Assembly (NCBI GenBank): GCA_037367355.1
Contig: CM074701.1
Span: 1,612,001-1,676,000 of the forward strand
Direction of reading: 5' to 3'
Length of the DNA stretch: 64,000 nucleotides
DNA from: Neoscytalidium dimidiatum
Lineage: Eukaryota > Ascomycota > Dothideomycetes > Botryosphaeriales > Botryosphaeriaceae
Shown here: one piece after another, positions 34,745 to 45,544 of the stretch
Position numbering within the stretch: position 1 is the stretch's first letter
Layout of the letters: the number at the start of each line of letters is the position of its first letter
Made by a program: the position numbers and the translations under genes
The notes under the pieces: generated by a model
Databases searched by the model: none
What the model saw: the letters and a program-made list of their open reading frames with translations, nothing else
Told to the model about the DNA's origin: nothing

Positions 34745-36022
34745 TTACAGCTTAAGCTTAATACTCAGATCATCCCATCGCTTCGAGCGGAGTGGATCCA
34801 ATTTCCTCAATTCTGAGAGCCAAATCACCATATCTTTGGTCAAGTCAGCGTCATTACTCCGCTTTGCTGTCCTCAAGGCCACCGCGGTGCTAAGAAGAGC
34901 TTGGTAAATCCATTTACAATCCTCAGCTCCATCAAGCATTTCTTTTATTGTTTCAAGCTCCTCTGCGAAGTACTGGACTTGCGTTTCATCGTCAAGATCC
35001 AGCATTATACACGCACTTCTCGGACTGTCTCGGTCCAAGGTGCTCATGAGGAAGGCGTGATAAAACCACAAAGACTGATCGTACGGGTCCGTGTACAATG
35101 CCTTCTGGATGAGCTCGAGTTCCGATTTCATGAACTTCTGCCGTGCGTCTGCATCCGCATTGCGCTCCTCCAGCAGACGAGGAATCAGCTTGCTGCGATT
35201 ATGCCAGGCCGAGAAATTGGACAAGTTCATCTTGATCATCTTGGTCGTGTATTCAAACTCGGACTCGACCATACTAGTACTTCTGCCTTCCTCGGTAGGG
35301 ATCTTCTCAAGAGTCTTGACTATAAATCTTCTATAGTCCCAGCCATGGAAGTTCCGACTATCTCGGCTTAGCATCTTGCTCACTAACCCGAGTTCCTCTT
35401 GCCATAAGCGCCTTGCATAGCGCGCGGGGAGAATGTCGATTGTCTGCTGCAATAGCCAAATCCTGTGGTTCCATATCCAGTAACACAGCGCGCGGGGAGA
35501 ATGTCGATTGTCTGCTGCAATAGCCAAATCCTGTGGTTCCATATCCAGTAACACTTGGGAAACTTCATGAGGAGAGGGACCAGGAACTGGAGGTCGTTCG
35601 CGATGTGATCCAGAACTATCTGCTGGCCGGTAGACAGGCCATCATCCTCTGACGTGGAGAATGCGAGAGCTTCTTGGAAAATATGTCCGAGTATCAGGCG
35701 GCGATGGTTCCATATGGTGTAGTATTCGGGGTTTTGGGTGAGAAGCTTCGAGGTGAGGGTAAGTACTTCGGGGGTATACTGCTTTTCCGCGAACTGAGCA
35801 CATCGTATTAGCTGTGGGCATAAGAGCAACGTCGGAAGCAGTAGGGTCACCTTAGTGTTCACTTCAGCAACTAGCTGCCTGTATTTCTCAATCTGCTCGA
35901 GCTCTTTCTGCTTCTGTTGCTCAGAGCGGTCGGCGACGGTGTGGGAGGTGCGGGGAACGCCATGCTGCTTGAGTCAGGACACAACGCGAGACAAAGGGGC
36001 AGGCACGACGCACGCTGGACAT
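34745..36022 (-). CDS. BET4: Rab geranylgeranyltransferase alpha subunit, frame broken by a 68-bp duplication
   Basis: The alpha subunit pairs with BET2 to add geranylgeranyl groups to Rab GTPases. Exon 1 (36022-36014) is only MSS; exon 2 (35964-35851) begins HGVPRTSHTVADRSEQQ; exon 3 runs 35793-34745. Both introns end in good CTGAC/CTAAT-type branch and AG sites. Five prenyltransferase alpha (PPTA) repeats are visible, with cores TIWNHRR, WIWNHRIW, GWDYRR, AWHNRSK and LWFYHAF. Inside the second repeat a 68-bp segment is present twice (35419-35486 and 35487-35554). Because 68 is not a multiple of three, translation as given leaves the frame and stops at 35383, making about 177 residues. Without one copy the length would be about 367, normal for the family. 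Either the gene is mutated in this strain or the assembly is wrong here; an essential gene makes error or a compensating mechanism likely. Confidence 0.9.
35419..35554. repeat. Perfect 68-bp tandem duplication inside BET4
   Basis: Positions 35419-35486 and 35487-35554 are identical over all 68 bases, and the match stops exactly at both ends. The unit encodes the core of the second PPTA repeat. It shifts the reading frame by two bases. Confidence 0.98.
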
Positions 36023-36484
36023 GGCGACGGTGCAGTGGCAGGACGGTGGAAGAAAATGGCTCGAGATAAGATTACGGGAGTGTTGTCGCCTGGAAAGAGC
36101 GTGCTCGTCATGCCGCACTGGCGTGCAGGGGTCCTTCTCCGACGCGTCGCTGCCCCACCGGCCATGACTTCTTCCACTTCAGCTCATGCTCACATTTTTC
36201 TCTCTACCCTCAGTCCACATACGACTCCGAGTCCACTAACCCAGCAGCTTTCAGCAGCGGATAGCTCGTTGAGTGGTCTCCTGCTGCATATCATTATTAT
36301 CGGAGCGATCGCCCACTAATCGCTTCTGGTCACCTCTCAAGACGCTCTGTCGTCTTGATTTCCTTCCGTTATCTTCATTCAACGGTCGGTCGCTTACTTT
36401 CAACAACCAAGCATCACCGTTGAGCTCATTGAGCTTCAAGTCGGCATATACCGCTACTGCTTTCTCCACCTTTCTTTCTCAGTC
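36023..36484. promoter_or_regulatory. Divergent upstream region of BET4 and the APC/C activator gene
   Basis: This 462-bp interval lies between two start codons pointing away from each other and should carry both promoters and leaders. The half nearest 36485 is pyrimidine-rich (ending CTTTCTTTCTCAGTC), as is common before fungal starts. No clear TATA box is visible. Confidence 0.5.
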
Positions 36485-39474
36485 ATGGACCCTGCGAAAA
36501 GATCACCGCGGACCTTCATTCCAGGCATCGTGACCGACCCGGACTCGTCTTGGAAGAAATACTATCGCAGAATGAAACTTGGCAAGATCCCTCTCTTGAG
36601 TCCAAAATCAATGCCTGATCCAAGCGAATCCGCGATGGCAACTTCTCACCGCAATGACCTATCGCCTTCCGATTCTCCGAGGAAAAAGCATGGGCACACG
36701 CCTCGTGATCAAGATGACTATTTCCACTTTGACCCTGTCTCTGGCAGAAAATACGCTGTCTCAACCCATTCGTCTGTCGACTACATGAATTTGACCAATA
36801 CACCCGTATTGATGCCAACGAACAATCATCCGAGGCATGCCTTTTCGGGATCAGATAGAATAAAGCGACCTACTCTATCTACTTCAGTCAAAGACGCAAG
36901 CTGCTTCCGCGGGCGGTACAGAAGCAAAAAACCAGACACACAGTGTCAGAATTCGAATCGTGGCCATTATACCTCTCGTGAGAATGACGGCGTCTTTGCG
37001 CAGCAATGGGCCAGCAGTCAGGTGGATGGGATGGATGATCCCGTAAAGTGCTATCTTACCACGCCTCCTCCGTCTCCTCCTCTCTCAAGGATCGCAAAAT
37101 CAAGTTCCAGCGAGGAGAGCCTAGAAAAGGATGCGGACGGCGATATTATCCTCCCCGATGCGGATGCACCACACAAGTCCGATCGTCTCCATCGTTACAA
37201 AAGTTCACTGCGAAGTTCGATGTCTATCGACCTCACTTCGCCGGACAATGCAGCTTTCCTGCCTTCGGACAAGTCGTTATCTGAATTGGCAACAACAACC
37301 ATTCCAGCCTACTCTACTATGGAACCTGTCTTACTCCAAGCAAAGGGTAAACCTAAGGACCCTCTAACTCCTCTCTCACTAAGCAGATGGGCTCCTGGAA
37401 ATGACCTAGCCCGTCGGTCACGGTTTGCCAGTAGGCAGCTAGACCGCTTCATTCTCCCGCGGAAATCTCCTACGAGCTCCCGGGAGAGCCTCCGCCTACG
37501 CACCCCTATCACCGACCTCTCCGATTTTGAGAAGACCAAACGCCAACGACACCCTGCATCTGACCCCTTCAGCCGCAATATACCCCGTAGTAGCAGGGTT
37601 CAGGAATCCTTTCGGAGTCTGCGAGGCCTGAGCCCTGCACGCGGTAGCTCTTCACCATTTGATGCGAACAATCCACTGGCGCTTAGGCACGGCCCCCGGC
37701 TGGTCAGCGACGGTGCTGTTTGGAATGTAGGTGGGTCAGCAATCGTCACTGACAGCGTCTCTGGCATACCAGATGGTCGCGGTGGCTTGCTCACAAGTGG
37801 AACAAACGCACCGCTACATACGTCTATGTTCCTCACCGAAGGAGACCCTATCAGCGAACAGGAGGCTCACGAACGTCGGTTGGCCTACGCGATGGGGATT
37901 GATCGGTCGAAAAGAGTGCTTGGCTCGTTCGAAAATCAATCCAGCTCCACCCTATCAACCCCAGCAAAGGAGCCCTGGGATTCCCATGAACGGAAAAGCC
38001 CTGTGTGGATGGATTGCGAGTGGATCAACCCAGGCTGCTCAATTCGTGGACTTGCCCCCGTGATTAAGATATAAGGAAATCGATTCTGACGATGGCTCAG
38101 GATCTAAGAAAGTTGTTCGGGAAAGGAAGCCAGTACCAACAATTCCATTCAGATACGTCTCCGTCACAAATATTTCCGCCCTCGCTGACAACAAGTACAG
38201 TCCTCGATGCACCTAATCTAAGGGACGACTTCTACTGCTCGTTACTTGCATATTCTGAAAGCGCAAAATGCCTCGCAGTTGCCCTTGGAAGCAACGTTTA
38301 CCTTTGGTCAGAAACACAGGGAGTTGGAACTCCCGAGAGCATCAATGCTCCCTCTAACGCACATGTGACATCACTCTCCTTCTCCTCGACTGAAGGCTCT
38401 CAGGGTATTCTTGCTATAGGTCGAGCAAATGGATCTGTTGCTTTGTGGAGCGTATTCGACGAACAGCCGCGCTTCATCGCCCAGCAGCCAAGACCGATTT
38501 CTTGTATCTCCTTTGCACCCAATGTCGTCAAGAAGTCCTCAATGCGAGACCAAACGATCGTGGTGGATACTGAACATTTATTGGTCGGGGATGAGGTGGG
38601 AAATATATTTCTTTTCTCGGTCGAGTGGCCAAACAGCATCAATCGCGACCTTTTTGATTGGTCTGGTGCAATGACGCTGCTGGCCCGGTTTGGCATTCAC
38701 ACGCAGCAGATCTGTGGCCTTGTATGGTCGCCAGGAGGCGAATTTTTCGCTACTGGAGGTAATGACAACAACTGCTTCCTCTTCGAAACCAAAGATGTCC
38801 TTTTAGCCCCTACTGCGACACAGCAACTGGTCACTCGTCGCTCTTCCTCTGGCTCGTACCATTATACCATTGCACCTGACAGCGGGCCGGTGCCACCTCT
38901 AGAAGCCAATGTTGCGAAGCATAGATGGAGTCTTAATGCTGCTATAAAGGCCATGGCATTCTGTCCTTGGCAACGCGGCCTCCTTGCTGTTGGCGGCGGC
39001 TCTAATGATCGCTGCATCCATTTCTTTCACACCTTCTCTGGCGCATGTCTTGCTACTATCGATTGCAGCGCACAGGTCACCAGCCTTATATGGAGCACCA
39101 CGCGCCGCGAGATATGTGCCACATTTGGTTTTGCACAACCAGAACATCCCTTCCGAATCGCTGTCTTTTCCTGGCCTTCGTGCGAGCAGATCGTTGCTAT
39201 TCCGTGGGCTGACGAGCACCGAGCTCTTTACGCCATCCCGTATCCCGGAGGTCCGAACAATGGCCGTACGAAAGGAGAAGGCGGTGCATGGTGGAGCAGG
39301 ACGCAGGTCGAGGGATGTGTCGTCGTTGCGACGAGTGACTCAAGTATCAAGTTCCACGAAGTCTGGAGTGAGGAGAAGAGGAAACCGAAGTCCTTCATGG
39401 GGATGTTCGGTGGGAGCGAGATTCTGGGGGAGTTACATGGATTGGAGAGTGAAGGGGGTATGATCATTCGTTAG
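36485..39474 (+). CDS. AMA1: APC/C activator, Cdc20/Cdh1 family, AMA1-like
   Basis: This family recruits substrates to the anaphase-promoting complex; AMA1 is the meiosis-specific member in yeast. I read one gene of 982 residues with exons 36485-38059 and 38101-39474. The 41-nt intron ends in CTGAC plus GCTCAG, and the join keeps frame. The long N-terminal part is Ser/Pro-rich and probably disordered, with a C-box-like DRFILPR at residues 320-326 (family consensus DRFIPxR, so Pro is shifted by one). The C-terminal half starts with the family block VLDAPNLRDDFYCSLL and VYLW and continues as WD40 repeats (GLVWSPGGEFFATGGNDN, LAVGGGSNDR). It ends in Ile-Arg, the IR tail used to bind the APC/C. 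The C-box plus WD40 plus IR tail makes two separate genes unlikely. The AMA1 assignment within the family is less sure. The donor GTGATT is weak, and a longer intron from 38003 would also keep frame. Confidence 0.78.
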
Positions 39475-40493
39475 ATGCTTTCATTTGTCTCCCGTTCTTC
39501 TGATGAATGCCCTCCGGTACGAGCTAGTTTCTGGGGGTTGTTGTAGAGAGTAAGAGGTGTCGCACATCACCGTGGCTCAATTTGTACATTCGTAGCCCAG
39601 CACATAACACTCATTCAAAGCACCAGTCCCATCACAACGATCATGTTCTATTCGCATCCTATCACCCTAGTGTAAGTACAACAGTACTAAGGAAATTGCG
39701 TCCTCGTAGAATACTATATCTCTCCACCGATCTTCTATTTGGTGACAAGATGGCACTTCGCTTCCATTCAAGCTTCAAATAACCGCGAATCGACTATAAC
39801 ATCCATTAGATGTAGCTCCAACAATTGCTAACCACTCCTACTGGACCAGGGTGACATTTTGGTGATTTCAATGTGGAACTGCACAGAACGAGTGTGAGAA
39901 CAAGCCTACGCAGGGAGCCAACATCTCGCAATGGAAAGTTCTCTGGAAATAAGTCATATTTCTGGGGATTCTTTTGGTGCGTAGTGCAGTAGTAGCCTTC
40001 GCTCTCGCGCTGACTTGCAATTTTCAGAGAAGGCTGCCTTATGGAGTGACGGCAAATGGCCTTGGTAAGAGGCGCAAAGTGAGGAAGAATTGATTGCATA
40101 CCGTGGCTGCAGGAAAACAGTTAGGTTGGGGCTGAAAGGACCCGAAAAATGAATCCTAGCTTAACGTGGGAACATTGCCCCTAAGAAACATGTGATTTTC
40201 TTTAATACGGAAGGTCAGTTGAAAATTCCGCAATCTTGGGGCCTGCGTAAGACGCTTTCAATTCACGATCAAAGCGTCACAAAGAAACCGGGAAGTTTGA
40301 CTGAAATTCGGAAGGTTGATGCCCTGGAGTATATCGTTCCATGATTCTTTACGCCCAGCATTCAACCAATTGATGAACCCCGAAATGCCCATGCCTTCAT
40401 CGAAACCCGGTGTATCACATCTGCTTTTGTGTCTCCAAACCGCGGCGACGTTTTTCTTCCCCTGTCCACTGATCAAGCCCCTACGCCCACCGC
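39475..40493. other. Convergent intergenic region
   Basis: About 1 kb lies between the 3' ends of the APC/C activator and RPS6 genes. It is AT-richer than the flanking genes and should hold both 3' UTRs. I see no coding region or RNA gene in it. Confidence 0.6.
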
Positions 40494-41378
40494 TTACTTC
40501 CTCAGGGAAGAAGCCCGCCTCTTCTTGGCCTCGTCGTGGGCAGCCTTGCTCTCGACAACGCGCTGGTGAAGGAGCTTGGCGTACTCGGACTGATTTTTCG
40601 TTAGCTGCTTTGCAATTCACCCTCCAGAACGAAGTATAACGTACGGCGGCGTCGCGCTGGCGCTCGGCATTGCGGCGCTTGAGAGCGATCCTGTGGCGCT
40701 TGTGCTGGAGGCGCTGAGGAGTGACAAGGCGCTGGATCCTGGGAGCCTTGGTGTAGGGCTTCTTTCCCTCGCCCTTGGGCTGGACCTCGCGGCGGATGAC
40801 GAACTTGCGGACCTATTTTTCACAGATTGCATATCAGACTCGGCTCTTGCAACTCAGACTCGGCATCATCTCAAAATAATTGAGATGACCCGGCGAAGCA
40901 CGACAAGGGGAAGGAAACCCACATCGTCTTCCTTGCTGAGACCAAACATGCGGCGGATCTTGGTGGCGCGCTTGGGGCCGAGGCGCTTGGGGTGAACGGT
41001 GTCGGTCAGGCCGGGGATGTCGTTCTCGCCCTGCTTAACGATGGAGAGAGCGAGGACGGAGAGGTCCATGGCGACAATGCAGCCGCGGACAGACTTCCTC
41101 TTGCGCTCACCAGTGCGTCGAGGGCGGTAGCAGGAGTGGCCGTCGCTGAGCAGGAGACGGACACGGGTGGGGTGCATGACACCCTGCTTCATCGGGAAAC
41201 CCTGCTTGTCGTTGCCGCCGGTGATCCTGAAGACGTAGCCCTTGAACTCGTCGCCAATGCTGTCGCCAGGAACCTCCTGACCCATGCGGCGGTCAATGAA
41301 GACGCGGAGCTTGCGCTCATCGTCAATTTCGATCAGCTTCTGCGAGCCGTTGGCCGGGTAGGAAATGTTGAGCTTCAT
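40494..41378 (-). CDS. RPS6: 40S ribosomal protein S6 (eS6)
   Basis: eS6 is a small-subunit ribosomal protein. Exons 41378-40923, 40812-40645 and 40589-40494 give 239 residues, close to the usual fungal length. The start [21 protein letters not shown], the [14 protein letters not shown] block and the [19 protein letters not shown] block are all highly conserved. The last exon ends [11 protein letters not shown], which keeps the RRxSS phosphorylation site targeted by AGC kinases downstream of TOR. Intron 1 is 110 nt (40922-40813) and intron 2 is 55 nt (40644-40590). Intron 1 contains a perfect 9-bp hairpin and an 11-bp direct repeat. The start codon is 328 bp from the divergent PRPP synthetase start. 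Confidence 0.98.
40834..40888 (-). other. Hairpin and direct repeat inside RPS6 intron 1
   Basis: Within the 110-nt intron, TCATCTCAA (40866-40874) pairs perfectly with TTGAGATGA (40880-40888) across a 5-nt AATAA loop. An 11-bp direct repeat TCAGACTCGGC occurs at 40834-40844 and 40854-40864. In the transcript the hairpin lies near the 5' splice site. Box-like ATGATG and CTGA motifs are also present, but the spacing is too short for a normal C/D snoRNA. Confidence 0.7.
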
Positions 41379-41706
41379 CTTGACGTCTCGGGGGCCAAGA
41401 TCGAAAGGACTCGGTGTCGGGGGGCTGGTGTTGTCGTCGCGGTCGTCGCGGTAAAGCGGTGTTGGTCGAATTCTTTTCCAGTGTGCTTCGCTAGCGGAGC
41501 CGGAGAAACGTGCCGGCCGGTGCGCAAAGCGCGGTCTGAAGCCCTGCCTCGTCCCACCGCCTACCAGGTGCGGCGGGCGGTCGGCAACGGCAGGTGCGGG
41601 CGCGAATCGATTTTATTGCATTCTGCAGCCCGGGCGCTGCTCTTGAAGCCTCTCTCCACCATGCGCTCTGCCAGCAACTTCCGCGCTGCTGCTGCACCCC
41701 CTCGCC
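41379..41706. promoter_or_regulatory. Divergent upstream region of RPS6 and PRPP synthetase
   Basis: This 328-bp interval separates the start codons of two growth-related genes transcribed away from each other. It holds both promoters. It contains GC-rich runs such as GTTGTCGTCGCGGTCGTCG and no evident TATA box. A shared bidirectional promoter is plausible. Confidence 0.5.
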
Positions 41707-42869
41707 ATGGCCACCAACTCGATCAAGCTGCTCACGGGCAATAGCCATCCCACCCTCGCTAAGCTGGTGGCTGATCGGTACGCCGCTACTTGACTGGCAA
41801 TAGCTGCTGCACTGCGCCAGGCGCTGCGCTCACACTGCAATCCTGCACAGGCTAGGCATCGAGCTCACCAAGATCCTCGTGCTGCAATACTCCAACCAAG
41901 AGACCTCTGTTACGATCGGCGAGTCGGTTCGTGACGAAGATGGTACTGCCGCCTCTCTTGCCCTGCCCGCCCAGCCCAAGCACGGCCCACTGACGATGCA
42001 TGCGCGCAGTCTTCATCCTGCAGTCGACCGCACCCGGCGACATCAATGATGGCCTGATGGAGCTGCTGATCATGATCAACGCCTGCAAGACCGCCTCGGC
42101 CCGCCGCATCACGGCCGTCATCCCCAACTTCCCCTACGCCCGCCAGGACAAGAAGGATAAATCGCGTGCCCCCATCACTGCGAAGCTGATGGCGAACATG
42201 TTGCAAACGGCCGGCTGCAACCATGTCATCACCATGGATCTACACGCCAGCCAGATCCAGGGTTTCTTCAACGTCCCTGTCGATAACCTCTACGCTGAGC
42301 CTAGCACTCTACGCTGGATCCGCGAGCATCTGCCCGTGAAAGAATGCGTCATTGTTAGCCCTGACGCCGGCGGTGCAAAGAGAGCGACTTCGATTGCCGA
42401 TGGCCTCGACCTCGGTTTTGCACTCATTCACAAGGAGCGTGCGCGCCCGAACGAGGTCTCGAAGATGGTTCTTGTTGGAGATGTCAGCGACAAGATCGCC
42501 ATTATTGTGGACGATATGGCCGACACCTGCGGTACACTCGCGAAGGCTGCTGACGTTGTTATCCAGCATGGCGCAAAGTCGGCCATTGCCATTGTCACGC
42601 ATGGCATCCTGAGCGGCAACGCCATTGAGGCGCTGAACAACAGCAAATTGGAAAAGGTTGTTGTGACGAATACTGTCCCGCACGAGGACAAGAAGCTAAT
42701 CTGCCCCCGCATCGAGACGATCGACATCAGCCCCACGGTAAGCTCTTTCTAGATGTATTAGCCTTCGGGGACATGATCTGACCTTCTGCCACAGCTTGCC
42801 GAGGCTTGCCGTCGTACCCACAATGGCGAGAGTGTGTCCTTTTTGTTCAAGCATGCCCCTGTTGACTAA
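41707..42869 (+). CDS. PRS: Ribose-phosphate pyrophosphokinase (PRPP synthetase)
   Basis: The enzyme makes PRPP from ribose-5-phosphate and ATP for purine, pyrimidine, His, Trp and NAD synthesis. Four exons (41707-41777, 41851-41942, 42010-42737, 42795-42869) give 321 residues, the family's normal length. All introns are 57-73 nt and keep frame; the second has a CTGAC branch site. Visible motifs are the N-terminal [13 protein letters not shown], the [10 protein letters not shown] and [17 protein letters not shown] flap region, the metal/ATP region [23 protein letters not shown], and the PRPP-binding loop [12 protein letters not shown]. The absence of a long insertion suggests a catalytic class I subunit. 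Which of the several fungal paralogues it corresponds to is not determined. Confidence 0.96.
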
Positions 42870-43780
42870 GTCTTTGCGATCATACCACCTGTTCTCTCTT
42901 TCCACTTCTTCGGCGTACGGCGTGGTGACGAGAACGCGGATAAATATGTGTGTGGGAGGATAAAAAGGTACCTCCGGTACATGTAGCTCATAGAGAGTGC
43001 TCTTTTTCACATTCCAGGGTCCTTTCACTTCCGCGCGCGAGAATCGAAACGAAATAGTCGTGCACAAATCAGCTCTCTTTTCTTTTCCCATTGGCGAATA
43101 GCAAAGCAGGCTGAAGTAGCCCTTCCTGTCTGACTTGCATATCGCTGCCGGTTAATATACCCCACCCCACCAACCCATCCACATGCACTCTGTAGCCTAT
43201 TGTTCCTTCCGGCCCGCGTGTAAGGAACATGTTTCAAACATGTTTACTTGGCTAGACGTTGGAAGGTCATGCAGGTGGACGCATTTTGGGGAGATTAAGC
43301 GAGAGAGGATGATCTGTTTACTTTGGACGTCTATTTCTGGGAAACATGTTTAGAACATGTTTCGTTGTTTGCAATCACCCGGAGGTATGCGGGCTTGGCT
43401 CACGTGTCTCTGATCCACAGCCGTGCATGTGAATGGGAGAGAAGGAAAGAAAAGAGGTAAGCACGTCGGTCATTTGCTATGATGAAGCCGTCCTCCAAAG
43501 GTGTTGTGATGAAAATTAGTAAGATATCACTTCCTTAACGGACAAGAAGGTAGTCTTGTTTGCTGATTTGCGTAAGCAGGGCTCAGTTTTATGATCGCAC
43601 GAGCCGAACAGTCACAGATTCTTTGGCATTTTCATCGAAATCGATTAAGTCCATACTCAAGGGTATAAATTCATTCATTCCGTACATCGTCATGCGCTTC
43701 ACGTATCGAAGCACATCAGACCACTGGCCAACACAGGTGTTGTGCGTCAGTCTACCGTCTATTACACGCGATCCGTCGCT
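42870..43780. other. Convergent intergenic region with paired palindromes
   Basis: This 911-bp interval lies between the 3' ends of the PRPP synthetase and sugar transporter genes. Two clusters of AAACATGTTT-type palindromes lie about 110 bp apart near 43227-43250 and 43340-43363. No coding region is recognised. Confidence 0.6.
43227..43363. repeat. Two pairs of RRRCATGYYY palindromes
   Basis: Near 43228 the sequence reads GGAACATGTTTC followed at once by AAACATGTTT. Near 43341 it reads GAAACATGTTT followed by AGAACATGTTTC. Each pair is two tandem 10-bp near-palindromes, and the second pair resembles the reverse complement of the first. The sequence could be a dimeric or tetrameric DNA-binding site or form hairpins in RNA from either strand. 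Confidence 0.7.
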
Positions 43781-45544
43781 CTACAGCTTCTCTTCGTGAT
43801 GTTGCACAATGCTCCCTTTGCGCTCAACTTCCTCAACTCTGCGCTCAAGATCATGCGTCTCGACAACAGAGCGATCCATAGTCGGAACGAAGAGCGGAGC
43901 GTTGGTGAACAGGTAATTCATCTCCTCGAGAGGACGCTGCTTAGTCTCAGGGAGGATGGCCCAAAAGAAGACAGCATTGGTGAAGTTGCAGACCTAGGAA
44001 TCGAGATGTCAGACGAAGTCGATTTCTGCTTGCTACTGTGGTCGATGTGTCACTTACAATGAACAAGATGTAGTATTTCCAGCCAACGTTGGTCAGGGCA
44101 ATGGGCGTGACCTGGCCGATCATGGTGTTGAAGGCGAAAGAGGTCATGGTAGCAATGGAGACACCCTTGCTACGAGTGCGGGTATCGAAGATCTCGGCGG
44201 GAACTAGAAGTTGGCAAAGGGTCAGTAAAGGTTCCTCGCAAAAGAATGGCAGTAACTCGGGAGTACTCACTGATCCAAGACAGTGGGCCGCAGGTACAAG
44301 AGAAAGAAAAGTTGTACAGCCAGGTCATGGCAATAAAACCCCAAGCAGCCGAGCCGTTGCCACTCGTCCCGGGCGGGAAGATTGCGAGCAGAGCAGTCGC
44401 GATGATAAAGGTCACCATGTTGCCCAAGTTTCCGAAGATCAACGGCCAGCGACGACCGGTCTTGTCGATGAAGAGGATGGTCAGGAACTGAGCGACCAGG
44501 GCGATGATAGAGTTGATCGCTTGGTACTTCAGCGTGTCGTCGCCAGCGATGCCGATCTGCTTGTAGATGTCGACCGAGTAGTATTGGATTGCGCTGACAC
44601 CAGTCATCTGGACGGAGGCCTGCAAGGAGATGGCGATGAAGAGTCGGCGGAAGCACGACTTGTTCGTGAAAAGCTCCATGTAAGACTTGGCTTCATGCTC
44701 GTGCTCGATGCTGATGGCTTCTTGAATCTGATCAAACTCAGCGCGCACCCAGGCATCGGTCTCGTCGCCGTGAGAATGCAGCTGAGCCAGAGTCCTTAGG
44801 CCCTTCTCAGGCTGGCCGTGGTCGATCAGCCAACGGGGAGACTCAGGGAAGAAGAGGATGAGCATCGCTAAGAGGCCGGCGGGGATGACCTGAATACCCA
44901 ACGAGACGCGCCACTGACGGTTGTCATCCGGAGCATAGCCGATATAGGTGCCATAGGAAATCCACGAGGCTGCGAGGGCGCCAATGCCGAGCATGAACTG
45001 CTGCAGAGCAGTGACGCGGCCACGGATGCTGGGATGGGCCAGCTCGGCTTGGTATAGAGGGACGACCATGACAAGGAAACCGACACCGACTCCTGCGAGA
45101 CAACGGCCAGAGTACAGGTAGTCGATCGTCTGCGCGCCAGTTTGGAGACCGCCGCCCAAGCAGAAGATGAGAGCGCCAATCAGGATAGTCATTTTGCGTC
45201 CGAGGTAATCGTTCAGAGGACCGGCAAACATGGCGCCGAAGAAAGCGCCGCCAGTGAAGACGGAGACAACAGCTCCTCTGTTGGCCGGGTCAGCTTCTTG
45301 GATTGCTCGCATCGTTCCAAAGAGCAGAGCTTACGTTTTATTGTCGTCATCGCCGAATTTGGAGATGAAAGAGTCACTTGCAATGACCTCCGCGATAACA
45401 CCCAGGTCGTAACCGTAGAGCACGGAACCGAGCGAGGCGAAGACGCAGACCAGGAACTGGATCACATTCAGTCCTGTGGTCGAGGGACAGACGCAAAACA
45501 GTAAACAAGGATCGTACCTGGTACCACTTTGGAGGAAGAGCCAT
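43781..45544 (-). CDS. MFS sugar transporter
   Basis: This is a plasma-membrane sugar porter, probably a proton symporter. Five exons (45544-45518, 45456-45335, 45277-44271, 44203-44058, 43993-43781) give 504 residues, normal for the family. All introns are 57-67 nt and keep frame. The N-terminus MALPPKWYQFLVCVFASLGS leads into the first membrane helix with GYDLGVIAEV. Family signatures follow: NDYLGRK, the PLYQAELAHPSIRGR block, PESPRWL, the QxxxxxxIQYYS region (QMTGVSAIQYYS), DKTGRRWPL, PAEIFDTRTRSKG and PETKQRPLEEMN. Twelve helices are expected. It is divergent from the GH51 arabinofuranosidase, which makes a pentose or hexose released from plant polymers a plausible substrate; this is inference from context. 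Confidence 0.93.

Noticed and set aside
38092..39474. Separate WD40 gene starting at 38092
   Set aside because: The missing C-box part lies directly upstream, and an intron with a good branch site joins the two in frame.
40813..40922. Box C/D snoRNA in RPS6 intron 1
   Set aside because: ATGATG and CTGA motifs are present, but only about 40 nt apart and without a proper terminal stem.
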